DNA of 64,000 nucleotides from Marinomonas sp. CT5 (GCF_018336975.1 NZ_CP025572.1:3882865-3946864), one strand, 5' to 3'; positions 36,642 to 45,760 are shown, counted from the stretch's first letter. Translations and numbers: made by a program. The notes: generated from the letters alone by a model not told the origin.

Positions 36642-37709
36642 CTACCAGACACGCCCTCTCGCTGAAACCGCTACTTTCTTAAATGTTCCATCAGAGCTTT
36701 GCAAATGAATATAATCAAATAGATTACTAACCACACAGGAATGGTTAGGTATTATATGTAATTGATCCCCTATTTTTGGACGTGCTTCACACTCTGAAAA
36801 ATCAATACAACCATGCTCTTCACTTAAAGCGTAAATATTCGCCTTAGGATATTTCTCGACATAACCGTACCCGTTTAAGCCTAATAAATCTGAACTTAAC
36901 GATTTTGAACCCGCATCCACAATAACTCTATCTTGCGTAGGAGTACTAACGACTGTCGTTAAAATTTTCAACGCACAATCATCAAAAGTACAGGTGTTAT
37001 TGTGTACTAAAGAACGGTCATTATAGATATAGGTTCCAACACGATATTCCGTCGCCTCAGTGAAAACACTCGCATTATACAAACCCGGTGTACCGCCAGT
37101 ACTAATGACTTCTGGAGTAAGACCAACGTCTTCGCAAAGTTTTTTTGCATTCCCCAGCCATTCATTTGCTGTTTCAGATTTTTTAGGATGGGGATAAGTT
37201 AATAAACCAACAAAACGAGTCGCATTAGAGGAGTCAATATATTGGGCTAATTTCTGAGCGTCAACTGGGCTCTGTACACCACAACGACCAGCTCCCGTAT
37301 CACATTCGACTAATATACGAATTTCGCTATTCGCTTGTGTGAAAACAGAAGATAACTGACTGACAACTTCTTCACTGTCGGCCACTACCGTAAGAGAAAC
37401 TCTCTGCGCCAGTGCAACGAGTCGAGAAAGCTTTTCAGTACCAAGAATATTAAAAGTAATTAATATGTCTTTGATTCCTGCATCGGCAAAGATTTCGGCC
37501 TCTGATATTTTCTGACAATTGATTCCCACAGCGCCTGCTTTTAATTGTCGAACCGCAAATTCAGGGATTTTATGTGTTTTGATGTGTGGACGTAACGTCA
37601 AATTATGCTCATTACAATACTGCTGAAAACGTGAAATATTACGTTCAACAATAACGTCGTCTACAATAATGCAAGGTGTCTCTAATTGATTAATATTATT
37701 AAATATCAT
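36642..37709 (-). CDS. D-threonine aldolase/D-serine dehydratase-like PLP enzyme
   Basis: A 355-residue fold-type III PLP enzyme (alanine racemase N-terminal barrel plus metal-binding C-terminal domain). The PLP lysine is in LRPHIKTHK near residue 45. The C-terminal metal site is the IPNHSCVV motif, His and Cys two apart, which binds Zn or Mn in this family. Such enzymes act on D-threonine, D-serine or beta-hydroxy-D-amino acids. The gene overlaps the preceding mlrC by 11 bases and is the last gene of the TRAP operon. Confidence 0.82.
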   Translation of the reverse strand: MIFNNINQLETPCIIVDDVIVERNISRFQQYCNEHNLTLRPHIKTHKIPEFAVRQLKAGAVGINCQKISEAEIFADAGIKDILITFNILGTEKLSRLVALAQRVSLTVVADSEEVVSQLSSVFTQANSEIRILVECDTGAGRCGVQSPVDAQKLAQYIDSSNATRFVGLLTYPHPKKSETANEWLGNAKKLCEDVGLTPEVISTGGTPGLYNASVFTEATEYRVGTYIYNDRSLVHNNTCTFDDCALKILTTVVSTPTQDRVIVDAGSKSLSSDLLGLNGYGYVEKYPKANIYALSEEHGCIDFSECEARPKIGDQLHIIPNHSCVVSNLFDYIHLQSSDGTFKKVAVSARGRVW

Positions 37710-39156
37710 GGGGATTCTCCACTATAGGCCATATTGGGCGTATAAGCTTTTTGTACTTATTGGTTTTTGGATCACTTGGATAAGGTGCGCCACAATCAAT
37801 ATAAACAATGGTATCTGTGATTTTCGAAAAAGCACCGTAAAAATGATTAGTCGACTTAACAATCAGCATGCTTTTGGAAAGTGGATCAATGCCCATATTC
37901 GAAAATAAATCCGGAGAAAAAGCCTGGGCTCGATTGGAGTTTAAAATCACTTCAATACCATTTAATTCAATACAAACGGCGTCGCCTAATGGAACCATAC
38001 TATCGCCGAAACTCTGCATTGCTTTTCTAACGGTGCGCTTTACTTTTACTAAGGCGTCCACAGGGCCTCCTGCGGTATTACATGACTTACCACCAAAACG
38101 CAGAGTTAGGTTTGCACCTTCTCCTGCTGCTAAGCAAAAGCGTACTGCTACGGGATCCCAAATAGAGCCAATAGCAGCATTGTCGACACCAAGTGCTAAT
38201 AATTTTTTAAGTAGAATGGTTGAGTCCCCTGCCACACCACCACCTGGGTTATCCCAAACGTCCGCAACCACAACAGGCTTGCTATGACTTGCCATAGCCT
38301 CTCGTAAACCTTCATCTGGATTAAAAAAACGAGGCCGTGTTTTTCCTCTAAATGAAAAGAGTTCCATACCCAACTCAGCGGCTAATTTACTTCCCAGCAC
38401 AGCCTGATCATCCGTTACAACAATCATTTGAGTGCCCATTTCAGGAACATCACCCGCCATAAAGCCATGAATAGCAGATATTGATAAAACCCCGCCTTGC
38501 TTCTCAAGGCTGATCATCTTATCCACAAAGCTACGCATTGGTTCAATACTCGTTGGTAAAACCTCAATCATTCGGCAATCAAAGGTAGAAATAACTGGTC
38601 GAATTTCACCTCGCATAGCTTGAATAGTAAGATCAACGACCTCTTCAGCACGTTCAACAAAATCCGTATGGGGAAATTCCTTGAATGCCACTAAGATATC
38701 GGCATTTTTTACTCTCTTTGCAGTAAGGTGACTATGTGGATCCAGCTCAGCAGAAACAACTACATTAGGACCTACAATTTGACGAATATTTGAAAGTAAA
38801 TCGCCCTCACAATCATCGTACCCTTGAGCCACCATGGCTCCATGTAACCCGAGTATCACACCATCAACCGGCATGGCCTCTTTAAGCTGTTGCAAAACTT
38901 CATCACGAAGTCCTTCGTAAGTATTTCTGTTAACTAGACCTGCAGGTTCAGCCCAGGTTGCTGTGCCTTCAACTAATTCCCAACCCAATTTAGGTATTTT
39001 CTGACGACATACAATATGCGTTGCACTGCATAGAGTCGGAGTATCGGGGTGCTCTCCAGGCAAAGCATAAAAGGATTCCTTAAATGAACTAATATCAGTT
39101 GGAATAGGTGAAAATGTGTTTGTTTCCGTTGCAATGGAAGCGACAAATACTTTCAT
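37699..39156 (-). CDS. M81 family metallopeptidase (MlrC-like)
   Basis: A 485-residue protein of the MlrC family, named for the enzyme that cleaves linear microcystin fragments. The N terminus MKVFVASIATETNTFSPIPT, GVILGLHGAMVAQGYDDCEGD, ELDPHSHLT (zinc ligands) and FKEFPHTDF match the family, as do ADVWDNPGGGVAGDST and the C-terminal ILVKSTNHFYGAFS-type block. No signal peptide is seen. Most MlrC homologs have unknown substrates. It lies between dctP and the D-TA-like gene, overlapping the latter by 11 bases. Confidence 0.85.
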   Translation of the reverse strand: MKVFVASIATETNTFSPIPTDISSFKESFYALPGEHPDTPTLCSATHIVCRQKIPKLGWELVEGTATWAEPAGLVNRNTYEGLRDEVLQQLKEAMPVDGVILGLHGAMVAQGYDDCEGDLLSNIRQIVGPNVVVSAELDPHSHLTAKRVKNADILVAFKEFPHTDFVERAEEVVDLTIQAMRGEIRPVISTFDCRMIEVLPTSIEPMRSFVDKMISLEKQGGVLSISAIHGFMAGDVPEMGTQMIVVTDDQAVLGSKLAAELGMELFSFRGKTRPRFFNPDEGLREAMASHSKPVVVADVWDNPGGGVAGDSTILLKKLLALGVDNAAIGSIWDPVAVRFCLAAGEGANLTLRFGGKSCNTAGGPVDALVKVKRTVRKAMQSFGDSMVPLGDAVCIELNGIEVILNSNRAQAFSPDLFSNMGIDPLSKSMLIVKSTNHFYGAFSKITDTIVYIDCGAPYPSDPKTNKYKKLIRPIWPIVENPHDI

Positions 39157-39211
39157 AATGATTCTTCTTTTGACCTAAGGCGCTCAGCAAATAAAAAATT
39201 CAGTACAGAAG

Positions 39212-39266
39212 TAGCGTTGAAACCACCTTATTTTGTATAAAAATGAACAAAAGGATTTCAACGCTA
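39212..39266 (-). other. Long intercistronic hairpin between dctP and mlrC
   Basis: TAGCGTTGAAA and TTTCAACGCTA form an outer 11-bp stem, and inside it CCTT-TTTTGT pairs with ACAAAAGG. It starts about 14 bases after the dctP stop. No T run follows directly, so it is best read as a 3' stabiliser or partial terminator that keeps binding-protein mRNA in excess. Confidence 0.65.
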
Positions 39267-39279
39267 TTTAGAAAGGTTA

Positions 39280-40341
39280 TTAATTTAAGTACTGCTTATT
39301 GTTAGCCTCATCGACAGATGCTCTAAATTTATTCAATAGCTCAGTCCCTTTATCTCCAAGTTGATTCTGCACTAAGTCGATGATGACTGGCTGAGTTGCC
39401 TTCTTGAAGAGTTCTCGCTCTTCAGGCGTAATAGAGTTAATTTGCATTTTGTCACTCAAACCAGCAATACCACGATCATCTGACGCTTCAATAATACGAG
39501 CAAGCCCTCGGCTAGCAACGATGCCAGAGTAAGTAGCTGATCGAATGATTTTTTGCTCTTCAGCAGTTAGGCCATCAAAAAAGTCCTTATTCATCATGAA
39601 TGTATAAGGAGCAAATAAATGATTAGTCAAAGTAAGATACTTTTGTACTTCATAGAATTTAGAGAACGATACTGTTGGGATTGGATTCATCTGACCATCA
39701 ATAACACCAGTTTGAAGCCCTGAATAAACTTCTCCCCAAGCCAAAGGATAAGCTTCACCACCTAATGCTTGAATTATTTTTTGATGCGAAGGTAAGGTCA
39801 TAGTACGAATACGCACTCCTTTAAAGTCATCCAATGTATTAATAGGATGAACTGAGTTGGTGATTGAAAAGAAGCCACCAGTGTCAGGAAAACCTAATAC
39901 CTCAACCCCCCCAACAGTATCATTGATATCTTTAGCTAGAGTCTTACCAAACTCTCCATCAAAAACATCATACGTTGCAGCATTATTATCAAAAGCAAAA
40001 GCAAGATCGAGAACACCAATACGAGGATAATAAGAAGACAGTGCACCAGTAGAAGTAAGAGTGGCCTGCAAGATATTGTCTTTAACTTGCTGCACATGCT
40101 CTTTTGCGCTACCTAGTTGATTATTAGGAAAAATTTCTACTTTAATTTCTCCATTTGTCGCTGACTCAACAATATTTTTAAACACACCAGCGAAAGCTTG
40201 AGCAGGGTTATCCATTATATCCGCTTTGTTATCATGCCCAAAACGAATGGTTTTTTCAGCTTGCGCAGTCATTGGCAAAGCCGCCATCATAAAAGCACAC
40301 ACTGTTGTGAATCCGAATGATTTCAAAAAGGTATTTTTCAT
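39280..40341 (-). CDS. TRAP transporter periplasmic binding protein (DctP type)
   Basis: A 353-residue exported binding protein with signal peptide ending PMTAQA. DctP-family features include IRFGHDNKADIMDNPA at the mature N terminus, EIFPNNQLGSAKEHVQQV, GVRIRTMTLPSHQKIIQALGGEAYPLAWGEVYSGLQTGVIDGQMNP and YLTLTNHLFAPY. The arginine in VRIRTM is the usual carboxylate ligand, so the substrate is an organic acid or amino-acid derivative. It is third in the operon after the two membrane subunits. Confidence 0.92.
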   Translation of the reverse strand: MKNTFLKSFGFTTVCAFMMAALPMTAQAEKTIRFGHDNKADIMDNPAQAFAGVFKNIVESATNGEIKVEIFPNNQLGSAKEHVQQVKDNILQATLTSTGALSSYYPRIGVLDLAFAFDNNAATYDVFDGEFGKTLAKDINDTVGGVEVLGFPDTGGFFSITNSVHPINTLDDFKGVRIRTMTLPSHQKIIQALGGEAYPLAWGEVYSGLQTGVIDGQMNPIPTVSFSKFYEVQKYLTLTNHLFAPYTFMMNKDFFDGLTAEEQKIIRSATYSGIVASRGLARIIEASDDRGIAGLSDKMQINSITPEERELFKKATQPVIIDLVQNQLGDKGTELLNKFRASVDEANNKQYLN

Positions 40342-40386
40342 TGTATTTCTCCGTAGTGATTAATGTTGTTTTCTATTTGGTTATTA

Positions 40387-41664
40387 CTAAAAACCTAATA
40401 ACCGAGGAATGAATAATGCTAGCGTTGGGGAAAAAGCGAACACTAATAAAATCGCGAGTTCACCAATCAAAAATGGCCATAGATCTATAGCTATTTTTTC
40501 CATCTTTTCACCTGTCACTGAGGACAAAACAAAAAGACATGCCCCCACAGGTGGAGTCATAAGAGAAATGTTGAGTGCCAATACAAAAACAATCCCTGCA
40601 TGCAAAGGATTCATACCGATACTTTGTGTAAGAGGTACCAGTATCGGAGCTAGAATAATCAACATCGCAGTGATATCCATCAAGGTGCCAATGATTAGCA
40701 GCAAAGCAATTATCAATAGCAAAATAATATTTGGGTTAGAGGACACACTTAGAACTGCACTGGCAATAGTTTGAGGAATATGCATAAAGCTCAACCACCA
40801 ACCAAGTATCGATGCCGCGGCAATAATTAAGAAAATAACACCGGTGATTCTTCCTGTTCTGATCAACATATGCATCAAATCACTGAAGCTAATACAGCGA
40901 TAAACAACCACACCAATAAATAATGCATAAGCAACGGCAATAGACGCCGCTTCTGTTGGAGTCACTACACCAAAAAGGATGCCACCCAACACAATAAGCG
41001 GCATAATTAAGGCTAAAATAGAGGATTGAAACGCAGTAAATATTACTTTCAAGCTTGCTCGACGCTCGCTTTTAGGTAAGTTTTTTCGTTTACCAAGTGT
41101 GCTGATGATTGCCATACAAACAACACAAATTAACAATCCTGGAAGGATCCCGGTCGCAAAAAGACCACCAATAGATACCCCCATTAACGAACCATACACA
41201 ACCATAAGACCTGAAGGCGGGATGGTTGGCCCAATGATAGAACCTGCCGCGGTGACAGCACAGGCAAAAGGCCTGCTATACCCTTCTTTAACCATAGCGG
41301 GAACTAGAGTTCGTCCAAAAGCAGCGGCATCGGCGGTAGCGGCTCCAGTAATACCAGAGAAGAAAACGGAAGAAAGCATATTCGTATGTGCTAACCCTCC
41401 TCTAAAATGTCCCACCAGTACTTGTGCAAACAGTACCAATCGATTAGTAATTCCCGTGTGGTTCATTATCTCACCCGCTAAAATGAAAAATGGCATCGCG
41501 AGAAAAGGAAAAATGTTCAGACCATTAAAAACCTTACTAGGTGCTAGAGCGATAAAATGCATTCCACCAACGTCAGCCAGCCCGACAATTCCAGCTACAG
41601 CCATGACAATGCCCACAGGCAACCCTAAAATTAACAAACCAAAAAATACAAAAAAAACAATCAT
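40387..41664 (-). CDS. TRAP transporter large permease (DctM type)
   Basis: A 425-residue inner-membrane protein with about twelve helices. Family motifs are FLAMPFFILAGEIMNHTGIT, GGLAHTNMLSSVFFSGITGAATADAAAFGRTLVPAM, PTIPPSGLMVVYG and MTPPVGACLFVLSSVTGE. It performs Na+-driven transport together with the small permease, whose gene it overlaps by four bases. Confidence 0.93.
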   Translation of the reverse strand: MIVFFVFFGLLILGLPVGIVMAVAGIVGLADVGGMHFIALAPSKVFNGLNIFPFLAMPFFILAGEIMNHTGITNRLVLFAQVLVGHFRGGLAHTNMLSSVFFSGITGAATADAAAFGRTLVPAMVKEGYSRPFACAVTAAGSIIGPTIPPSGLMVVYGSLMGVSIGGLFATGILPGLLICVVCMAIISTLGKRKNLPKSERRASLKVIFTAFQSSILALIMPLIVLGGILFGVVTPTEAASIAVAYALFIGVVVYRCISFSDLMHMLIRTGRITGVIFLIIAAASILGWWLSFMHIPQTIASAVLSVSSNPNIILLLIIALLLIIGTLMDITAMLIILAPILVPLTQSIGMNPLHAGIVFVLALNISLMTPPVGACLFVLSSVTGEKMEKIAIDLWPFLIGELAILLVFAFSPTLALFIPRLLGF

Positions 41665-42245
41665 ATATCAGTACCTCCAAGAGCATCATCATTGGTGTAT
41701 AAACGGCCGAAGTCTCGAATCAGTGCGAATAAGGTTTGTACAGCAGAAAGCCCAAAAGTAACGGGTATGACGGCATAAGGAATAAACATGGACATACCGA
41801 AAACCATTGAGGCTTGCTGTAGGCCCTTTTCAGCAAAAGTGGCACCAGTGAAAGCAATGAGAGTAAATAAGATAAATGCGACTAAATCCAAAATCACATT
41901 AACAATACGTAGGACTCTTGTGGATAAACGATTTTGCAATATAGCTAGGCCGATATGCTCACGTCGATAGCAGCAGCAAGGAACTGCTAACAATATTCCC
42001 CAAATCATGATGTAACGGGCCAGTTCTTCTGTCCATGGAATTTGCCAGTGAAATAAATATCTAGCCACCACACCAAGCCAAACATCAAGAATCAAAATTA
42101 AAATTAATAAGCCTACAACACGCTCATTTAACCAATTAATTCTATTACCAATATTTTCAACACTGTTTTGCATAACAGATAAAAAAAATACTTTATCTGA
42201 CTGGGTATTATTTACTGTTGTGTCTTTGGAATTCTTATTGAGCAT
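41661..42245 (-). CDS. TRAP transporter small permease (DctQ type)
   Basis: A 194-residue membrane protein with four predicted helices from about residue 40 and the DctQ motif YLFHWQIPWTEELARYIMIWG. It has a longer N-terminal tail than usual. An internal ATG at 42173 would give a more normal length, so the start is uncertain; neither has a good ribosome site. It is the first gene of the dctQ-M-P-mlrC-D-TA operon and overlaps dctM by four bases. Confidence 0.85.
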   Translation of the reverse strand: MLNKNSKDTTVNNTQSDKVFFLSVMQNSVENIGNRINWLNERVVGLLILILILDVWLGVVARYLFHWQIPWTEELARYIMIWGILLAVPCCCYRREHIGLAILQNRLSTRVLRIVNVILDLVAFILFTLIAFTGATFAEKGLQQASMVFGMSMFIPYAVIPVTFGLSAVQTLFALIRDFGRLYTNDDALGGTDI

Positions 42246-42310
42246 ATTTTTAAGACCATGTTTAGAATTAAAAAAATTACTGAAGATAAAAACATCGCTA
42301 TTTTCAAAAA

Positions 42311-42323
42311 ATAACGACGTTAT
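42311..42323. promoter_or_regulatory. Palindromic operator ATAACG-A-CGTTAT before the TRAP operon
   Basis: A perfect 13-base palindrome, 66 bases upstream of dctQ. The same motif with a central T recurs at 43018-43030 upstream of the rpiR-type gene. Recurrence at both promoters of one block points to a shared regulator, most simply the RpiR protein itself. Confidence 0.6.
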
Positions 42324-42368
42324 CTACAGAGGCCAATCTATTTTCTAAAAGCAATTAAAAAGCTATTT

Positions 42369-42389
42369 TTGTGAAAATTTATTTCACAA
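42369..42389. promoter_or_regulatory. Second palindrome in the dctQ/ridA divergent region
   Basis: TTGTGAAA and TTTCACAA are perfect complements around five bases. A related sequence, GAAAATTATTTTCACAA, ends at 42462 just before the ridA ribosome site. The TGAAA-N-TTTCA form is compatible with an RpiR-family operator, but a CRP-like site with poor fit is an alternative. Confidence 0.5.
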
Positions 42390-42475
42390 TACCCCTCGAT
42401 TATGATCAAATATCCACCACGGTCAACAATTATTGCCGTTTTTAAGAAAATTATTTTCACAAAGTGAGGTTTTTT

Positions 42476-42862
42476 ATGCCAATTACTCGATACGGTTTTG
42501 ATAAAAAAGGGGCCGGCGGGCAAAATCTGCCTTTTGCTCGCGCAGTAGAAGCGGGTGGTTTTTTGTTCGTTTCTGGGCAGGTGCCAATGCAAGATGGTGA
42601 AATTATCGAAGGGGGAATTGTTGCTCAAACCCATAAAACTATGCAAAACGTGATCGCGATTCTTGAAGAAGCTGGCTACAGTTTAAAAGACGCCGTTCGT
42701 GTTGGTGTCTGGTTAGACGATCCACGCGACTTCTGGAGCTTTAATGGCGTTTATAAAGAATATTTCGGTGAAGCGCCACCGGCTCGCGCCTGTGTACAAT
42801 CTCGTATTATGGTGGATTGCAAAGTAGAAATTGAAGTCACTGCGTATAAAGATCCATCTTAA
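42476..42862 (+). CDS. RidA family protein
   Basis: A RidA/YjgF-family protein of 128 residues from the ATG at 42476, which has GAGG six bases upstream; the in-frame start at 42464 has none. FVSGQVPMQDGE, PPARACVQSRIM with the conserved active-site arginine, and the glutamate in VEIEVTAYKD are present. It is divergent from the TRAP-mlrC-D-TA operon. The likely role is clearing enamine intermediates from the PLP lyase in that operon, an inference from gene context. Confidence 0.85.
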   Translation: MPITRYGFDKKGAGGQNLPFARAVEAGGFLFVSGQVPMQDGEIIEGGIVAQTHKTMQNVIAILEEAGYSLKDAVRVGVWLDDPRDFWSFNGVYKEYFGEAPPARACVQSRIMVDCKVEIEVTAYKDPS

Positions 42863-43017
42863 AACATTAGGCTTTTGTAATAGAAACGTCTAAAACCTAA
42901 TCAGTCACTTTATATGAGAAAACAGCTTATAAAGTGACTATTCCACTAAATTTCCACCTACCTAAAGCAACAGCCATGGTAAACAAGGTAATAGTGACAA
43001 TGTCATTTTATGCTACT

Positions 43018-43030
43018 ATAACGTCGTTAT
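43018..43030. promoter_or_regulatory. Palindromic operator ATAACG-T-CGTTAT before rpiR-type gene
   Basis: A 13-base palindrome, extended by one more T/A pair on each side, 40 bases upstream of the regulator start. It matches 42311-42323 except for the central base, suggesting autoregulation by the same protein that controls the TRAP operon. Confidence 0.6.
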
Positions 43031-43070
43031 ATATAACCTAAACGTACTAATTAAGTGGTGCATAAACCTC

Positions 43071-43946
43071 ATGGTTACCTCTCAGGATATTATTTCAAAA
43101 ATGAAGGAAATTAGTGGCTCGCTCAGTCGTTCAGAGCAGCTATTAGTAAAGGTAATTCTCGATGACGTGGACTTCGCAATACACGCAACAACCAGCCAGA
43201 TAGCTGAAAAATCTGGGGTTAGCTCACCGACAATCACTCGATTTTGTCGATCACTTGGGCTTCAGGGCTTAAGGGATTTAAAAGTAAAACTAGCCAGTTC
43301 GCTTTCTGTTGGTAATCGTTATTTAAGCCAAAAAATTGAGCCTCAAAACATCAGTGAAGTCGCTACTAATGTTGTAGGCGATGCTCAAAAAGCATTACAT
43401 CAATTGCATTCAAATCTTGATTATATCGCGCTTGATAATGCAGTAAGCCACATAGTACGAGCCAACAGAGTGGTTATTTTTGGGGGAGGTGGTGGGGCGA
43501 GTATTGTCGCACAGGATGCAGAATATCGTTTTTTTAGACTGGACGTACATGCCAATGCATGTAACGACTCTCAGTTACAACGAATGATCGCGGCAACGAT
43601 GAAAGAAGAGGATGTGCTTATCGTAATCTCTACAAGCGGTCGAAATAACGAAATAATTGATAGTACTTTGGTCGCAAGACAATACCGTTCAACGGTGATA
43701 GCGATTACTCGACCGAACTCTCCTCTAGCAAAAGCTGCTAATATTGCTATTCCTGTAGATATTCCAGAAGGCAATGACATCTTCAAACCAACGTCATCAC
43801 GTTATGCATTGCTTGCAGTCGTGGATATATTAGCCAATGAAATCGCAATTCAAAAAGGTCCTCAAACATCAGAAAATTTACGACGCATTAAGTTTCAACT
43901 TGTGACCGCTCGTGACGATGATGACAGCCAGCCTCTTGGCGACTAA
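43071..43946 (+). CDS. RpiR family transcriptional regulator (HTH plus SIS domain)
   Basis: A 291-residue regulator. The HTH_6 domain spans about 5-80 with SQIAEKSGVSSPTITRFCRSLGLQGLRDLKVKLA, and a SIS sugar-phosphate-binding domain about 125-255 with RVVIFGGGGGASIVAQDAEYRF and LIVISTSGRNNEIID. RpiR-family members usually respond to phosphorylated sugars, though several control amino-acid or TRAP systems. It ends the block inserted between ilvY and ilvC. Palindromes shared by its own promoter and the TRAP promoter mark it as the likely local regulator. Confidence 0.88.
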   Translation: MVTSQDIISKMKEISGSLSRSEQLLVKVILDDVDFAIHATTSQIAEKSGVSSPTITRFCRSLGLQGLRDLKVKLASSLSVGNRYLSQKIEPQNISEVATNVVGDAQKALHQLHSNLDYIALDNAVSHIVRANRVVIFGGGGGASIVAQDAEYRFFRLDVHANACNDSQLQRMIAATMKEEDVLIVISTSGRNNEIIDSTLVARQYRSTVIAITRPNSPLAKAANIAIPVDIPEGNDIFKPTSSRYALLAVVDILANEIAIQKGPQTSENLRRIKFQLVTARDDDDSQPLGD

Positions 43947-44033
43947 ATGCTTTTCAATTTTTTCATTTAACATGGCCAACTTCTTCACTCATAGTATCGA
44001 GATATAAATATTCGGTTATAAACAGAATGTTCA

Positions 44034-44071
44034 TTTGCAAAAAATGGGACACTGTATTGCGAATATATCAA
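44034..44071. promoter_or_regulatory. IlvY operator copy upstream of ilvC
   Basis: TTTGCAAAAAATGGGAC followed by ACTGTATTGCGAATATATCAA; 31 of 38 bases match the copy next to ilvY at 36517-36554. It lies about 140 bases upstream of the ilvC start codon. The sub-motif TTGCRAA occurs twice here, as expected for a LysR-type double site. Confidence 0.65.
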
Positions 44072-44209
44072 TTTACGAAAACATTCTACTAAGATAGATT
44101 AAACCTACTCGCAGATTGCGGAAGATGTTTATTCGCAACTGTGTCACTCTTTTTTAATATCAGCATGTTGTCATGTGGATACTTTAATCACAAAAATTAG
44201 GATCAAAAA

Positions 44210-45682
44210 ATGGCTAACTACTTCAATACCTTGCCGCTACGCGAGCAACTAGAGCAACTAGGCAAATGTCGTTTCATGGACAGCTCTGAATTTGCAGATG
44301 GCGTAGAAGCGCTTAAAGGCAAAAAAATGGTTGTTATCGGTTGTGGTGCACAAGGTCTTAACCAAGGCTTGAACCTACGCGATTCTGGCCTAGATGTTTC
44401 TTACGCTTTGCGCCCAGAAGCCATTGCTCAGAAGCGTCAATCTTGGAAAAACGCGACTGAAAACGGTTTTGTTGTTGGCACTTACGAAGAATTGATTCCA
44501 ACAGCTGACGTTGTATTGAACCTTACTCCAGATAAGCAACACACACCTGTTGTTAAAGCGGTTATGCCTCTTATGAAGCAAGGCGCTTGTCTATCTTACT
44601 CTCACGGTTTCAACATCGTAGAAGAAGGCATGCAAATCCGTGAAGATTTGACTGTTATCATGGTTGCTCCTAAGTGCCCAGGTTCTGAAGTTCGCGCTGA
44701 ATACGTTCGTGGTTTCGGTGTTCCTACTTTGATCGCTGTTCACGAAGACAACGATCCTAAAGGTGAAGGTCTTGCTCTAGCAAAAGCTTACGCGGTTGGT
44801 ACTGGCGGTCATAAAGCAGGCGTTTTGATGTCTTCTTTCATCGCAGAAGTAAAATCTGACCTTATGGGTGAGCAAACTATCCTTTGTGGTATGTTGCAAA
44901 CAGGTTCTATCCTTTGCTTCGACAAAATGGTTGAAGAAGGCATCGACGCTGGCTACGCATCTCGCTTGATCCAATACGGTTGGGAAACCATCACTGAAGC
45001 CTTGAAATACGGCGGCGTGACTAACATGCTAGATCGTCTTTCTAACCCAGCTAAGATCAAAGCATTCGATCTTTCTGAAGAGCTAAAAGTGATCATGCGC
45101 CCTCTATACAACAAGCACCAAGATGACATCATCAACGGTACTTTCTCTCGCGTGATGATGGAAGACTGGGCGAACGATGACAAAAACTTGCTTCAGTGGC
45201 GTGCAGACACAGCAGAAACGAACTTCGAGAAAACACCGGCTGGCGATGTTGAAATTTCTGAACAAGAATTCTTCGACAACGGTATCTTGATGGTAGCTAT
45301 GGTTAAAGCCGGTGTTGAGCTAGCATTCGAAACGATGACTGCAGCTGGCATCATCGCTGAATCCGCTTACTACGAGTCTCTACACGAAACTCCGCTCATC
45401 GCGAACACAATCGCTCGTAAGAAATTGTACGAAATGAACGCGACAATCTCTGATACAGCAGAATACGGTTGCTACCTATACAACCACGCTTGTGTTCCAC
45501 TATTGGCTGACTTCATGAAAGACATCAAAACCGACGTTATCGGTAAAGGTCTTTCTGTAGAGGACAACGGCGTAGACAATGCTCGCTTGATCGAAGTTAA
45601 TACAGCGCTTCGCTCTCACCCTGTAGAAGCTGTTGGCGCAGTACTTCGTGGTCACATGGCAGACATGAAAAAAATCGTTTAA
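44210..45682 (+). CDS. ilvC: Ketol-acid reductoisomerase, class II
   Basis: A 490-residue cytoplasmic enzyme of valine, isoleucine and pantothenate synthesis, converting acetolactate or acetohydroxybutyrate to the dihydroxy acid with Mg2+ and NADPH. The length and two knotted C-terminal domains mark the long class II form, as in E. coli (491). The Rossmann loop is [20 protein letters not shown], followed by the cofactor-selecting [27 protein letters not shown] and the [15 protein letters not shown] block carry metal-site residues. The codon use looks more biased than in its neighbours, fitting high expression. AGGATC precedes the ATG, and a clear terminator follows. Confidence 0.96.
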   Translation: MANYFNTLPLREQLEQLGKCRFMDSSEFADGVEALKGKKMVVIGCGAQGLNQGLNLRDSGLDVSYALRPEAIAQKRQSWKNATENGFVVGTYEELIPTADVVLNLTPDKQHTPVVKAVMPLMKQGACLSYSHGFNIVEEGMQIREDLTVIMVAPKCPGSEVRAEYVRGFGVPTLIAVHEDNDPKGEGLALAKAYAVGTGGHKAGVLMSSFIAEVKSDLMGEQTILCGMLQTGSILCFDKMVEEGIDAGYASRLIQYGWETITEALKYGGVTNMLDRLSNPAKIKAFDLSEELKVIMRPLYNKHQDDIINGTFSRVMMEDWANDDKNLLQWRADTAETNFEKTPAGDVEISEQEFFDNGILMVAMVKAGVELAFETMTAAGIIAESAYYESLHETPLIANTIARKKLYEMNATISDTAEYGCYLYNHACVPLLADFMKDIKTDVIGKGLSVEDNGVDNARLIEVNTALRSHPVEAVGAVLRGHMADMKKIV

Positions 45683-45715
45683 GACGATTACTGCGCTCAC
45701 TGGGGCGGTGTTAAA

Positions 45716-45760
45716 AATTGACTCGAAATGCTCATGTATTCCAATACACTGCGCTTTCTC
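45716..45760. other. Structured element after ilvC
   Basis: GACTCGAAA and TTTCTCGTC, with GTATT-CC-AATAC in the middle, can fold into an interrupted hairpin between ilvC and its terminator. It has the look of an intergenic repeat unit, but I cannot see a second copy in this window. Confidence 0.35.

Noticed and set aside
37868..38287. 139-codon open frame on the plus strand inside mlrC
   Set aside because: Shadow of the mlrC coding frame.
41099..41761. 220-codon open frame on the plus strand opposite dctM/dctQ
   Set aside because: It lies antisense to two clear TRAP permease genes, has no ribosome site and its translation is low-complexity Pro/Thr/Ile-rich, as expected from the reverse of membrane-protein codons.
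44134..44166. Ten-codon ORF before ilvC as a possible leader peptide
   Set aside because: The purine-rich stretch abuts the ATG too closely, the frame has only one Ile, one Val and one Leu, and no terminator follows before ilvC. Control by IlvY is enough to explain the region.
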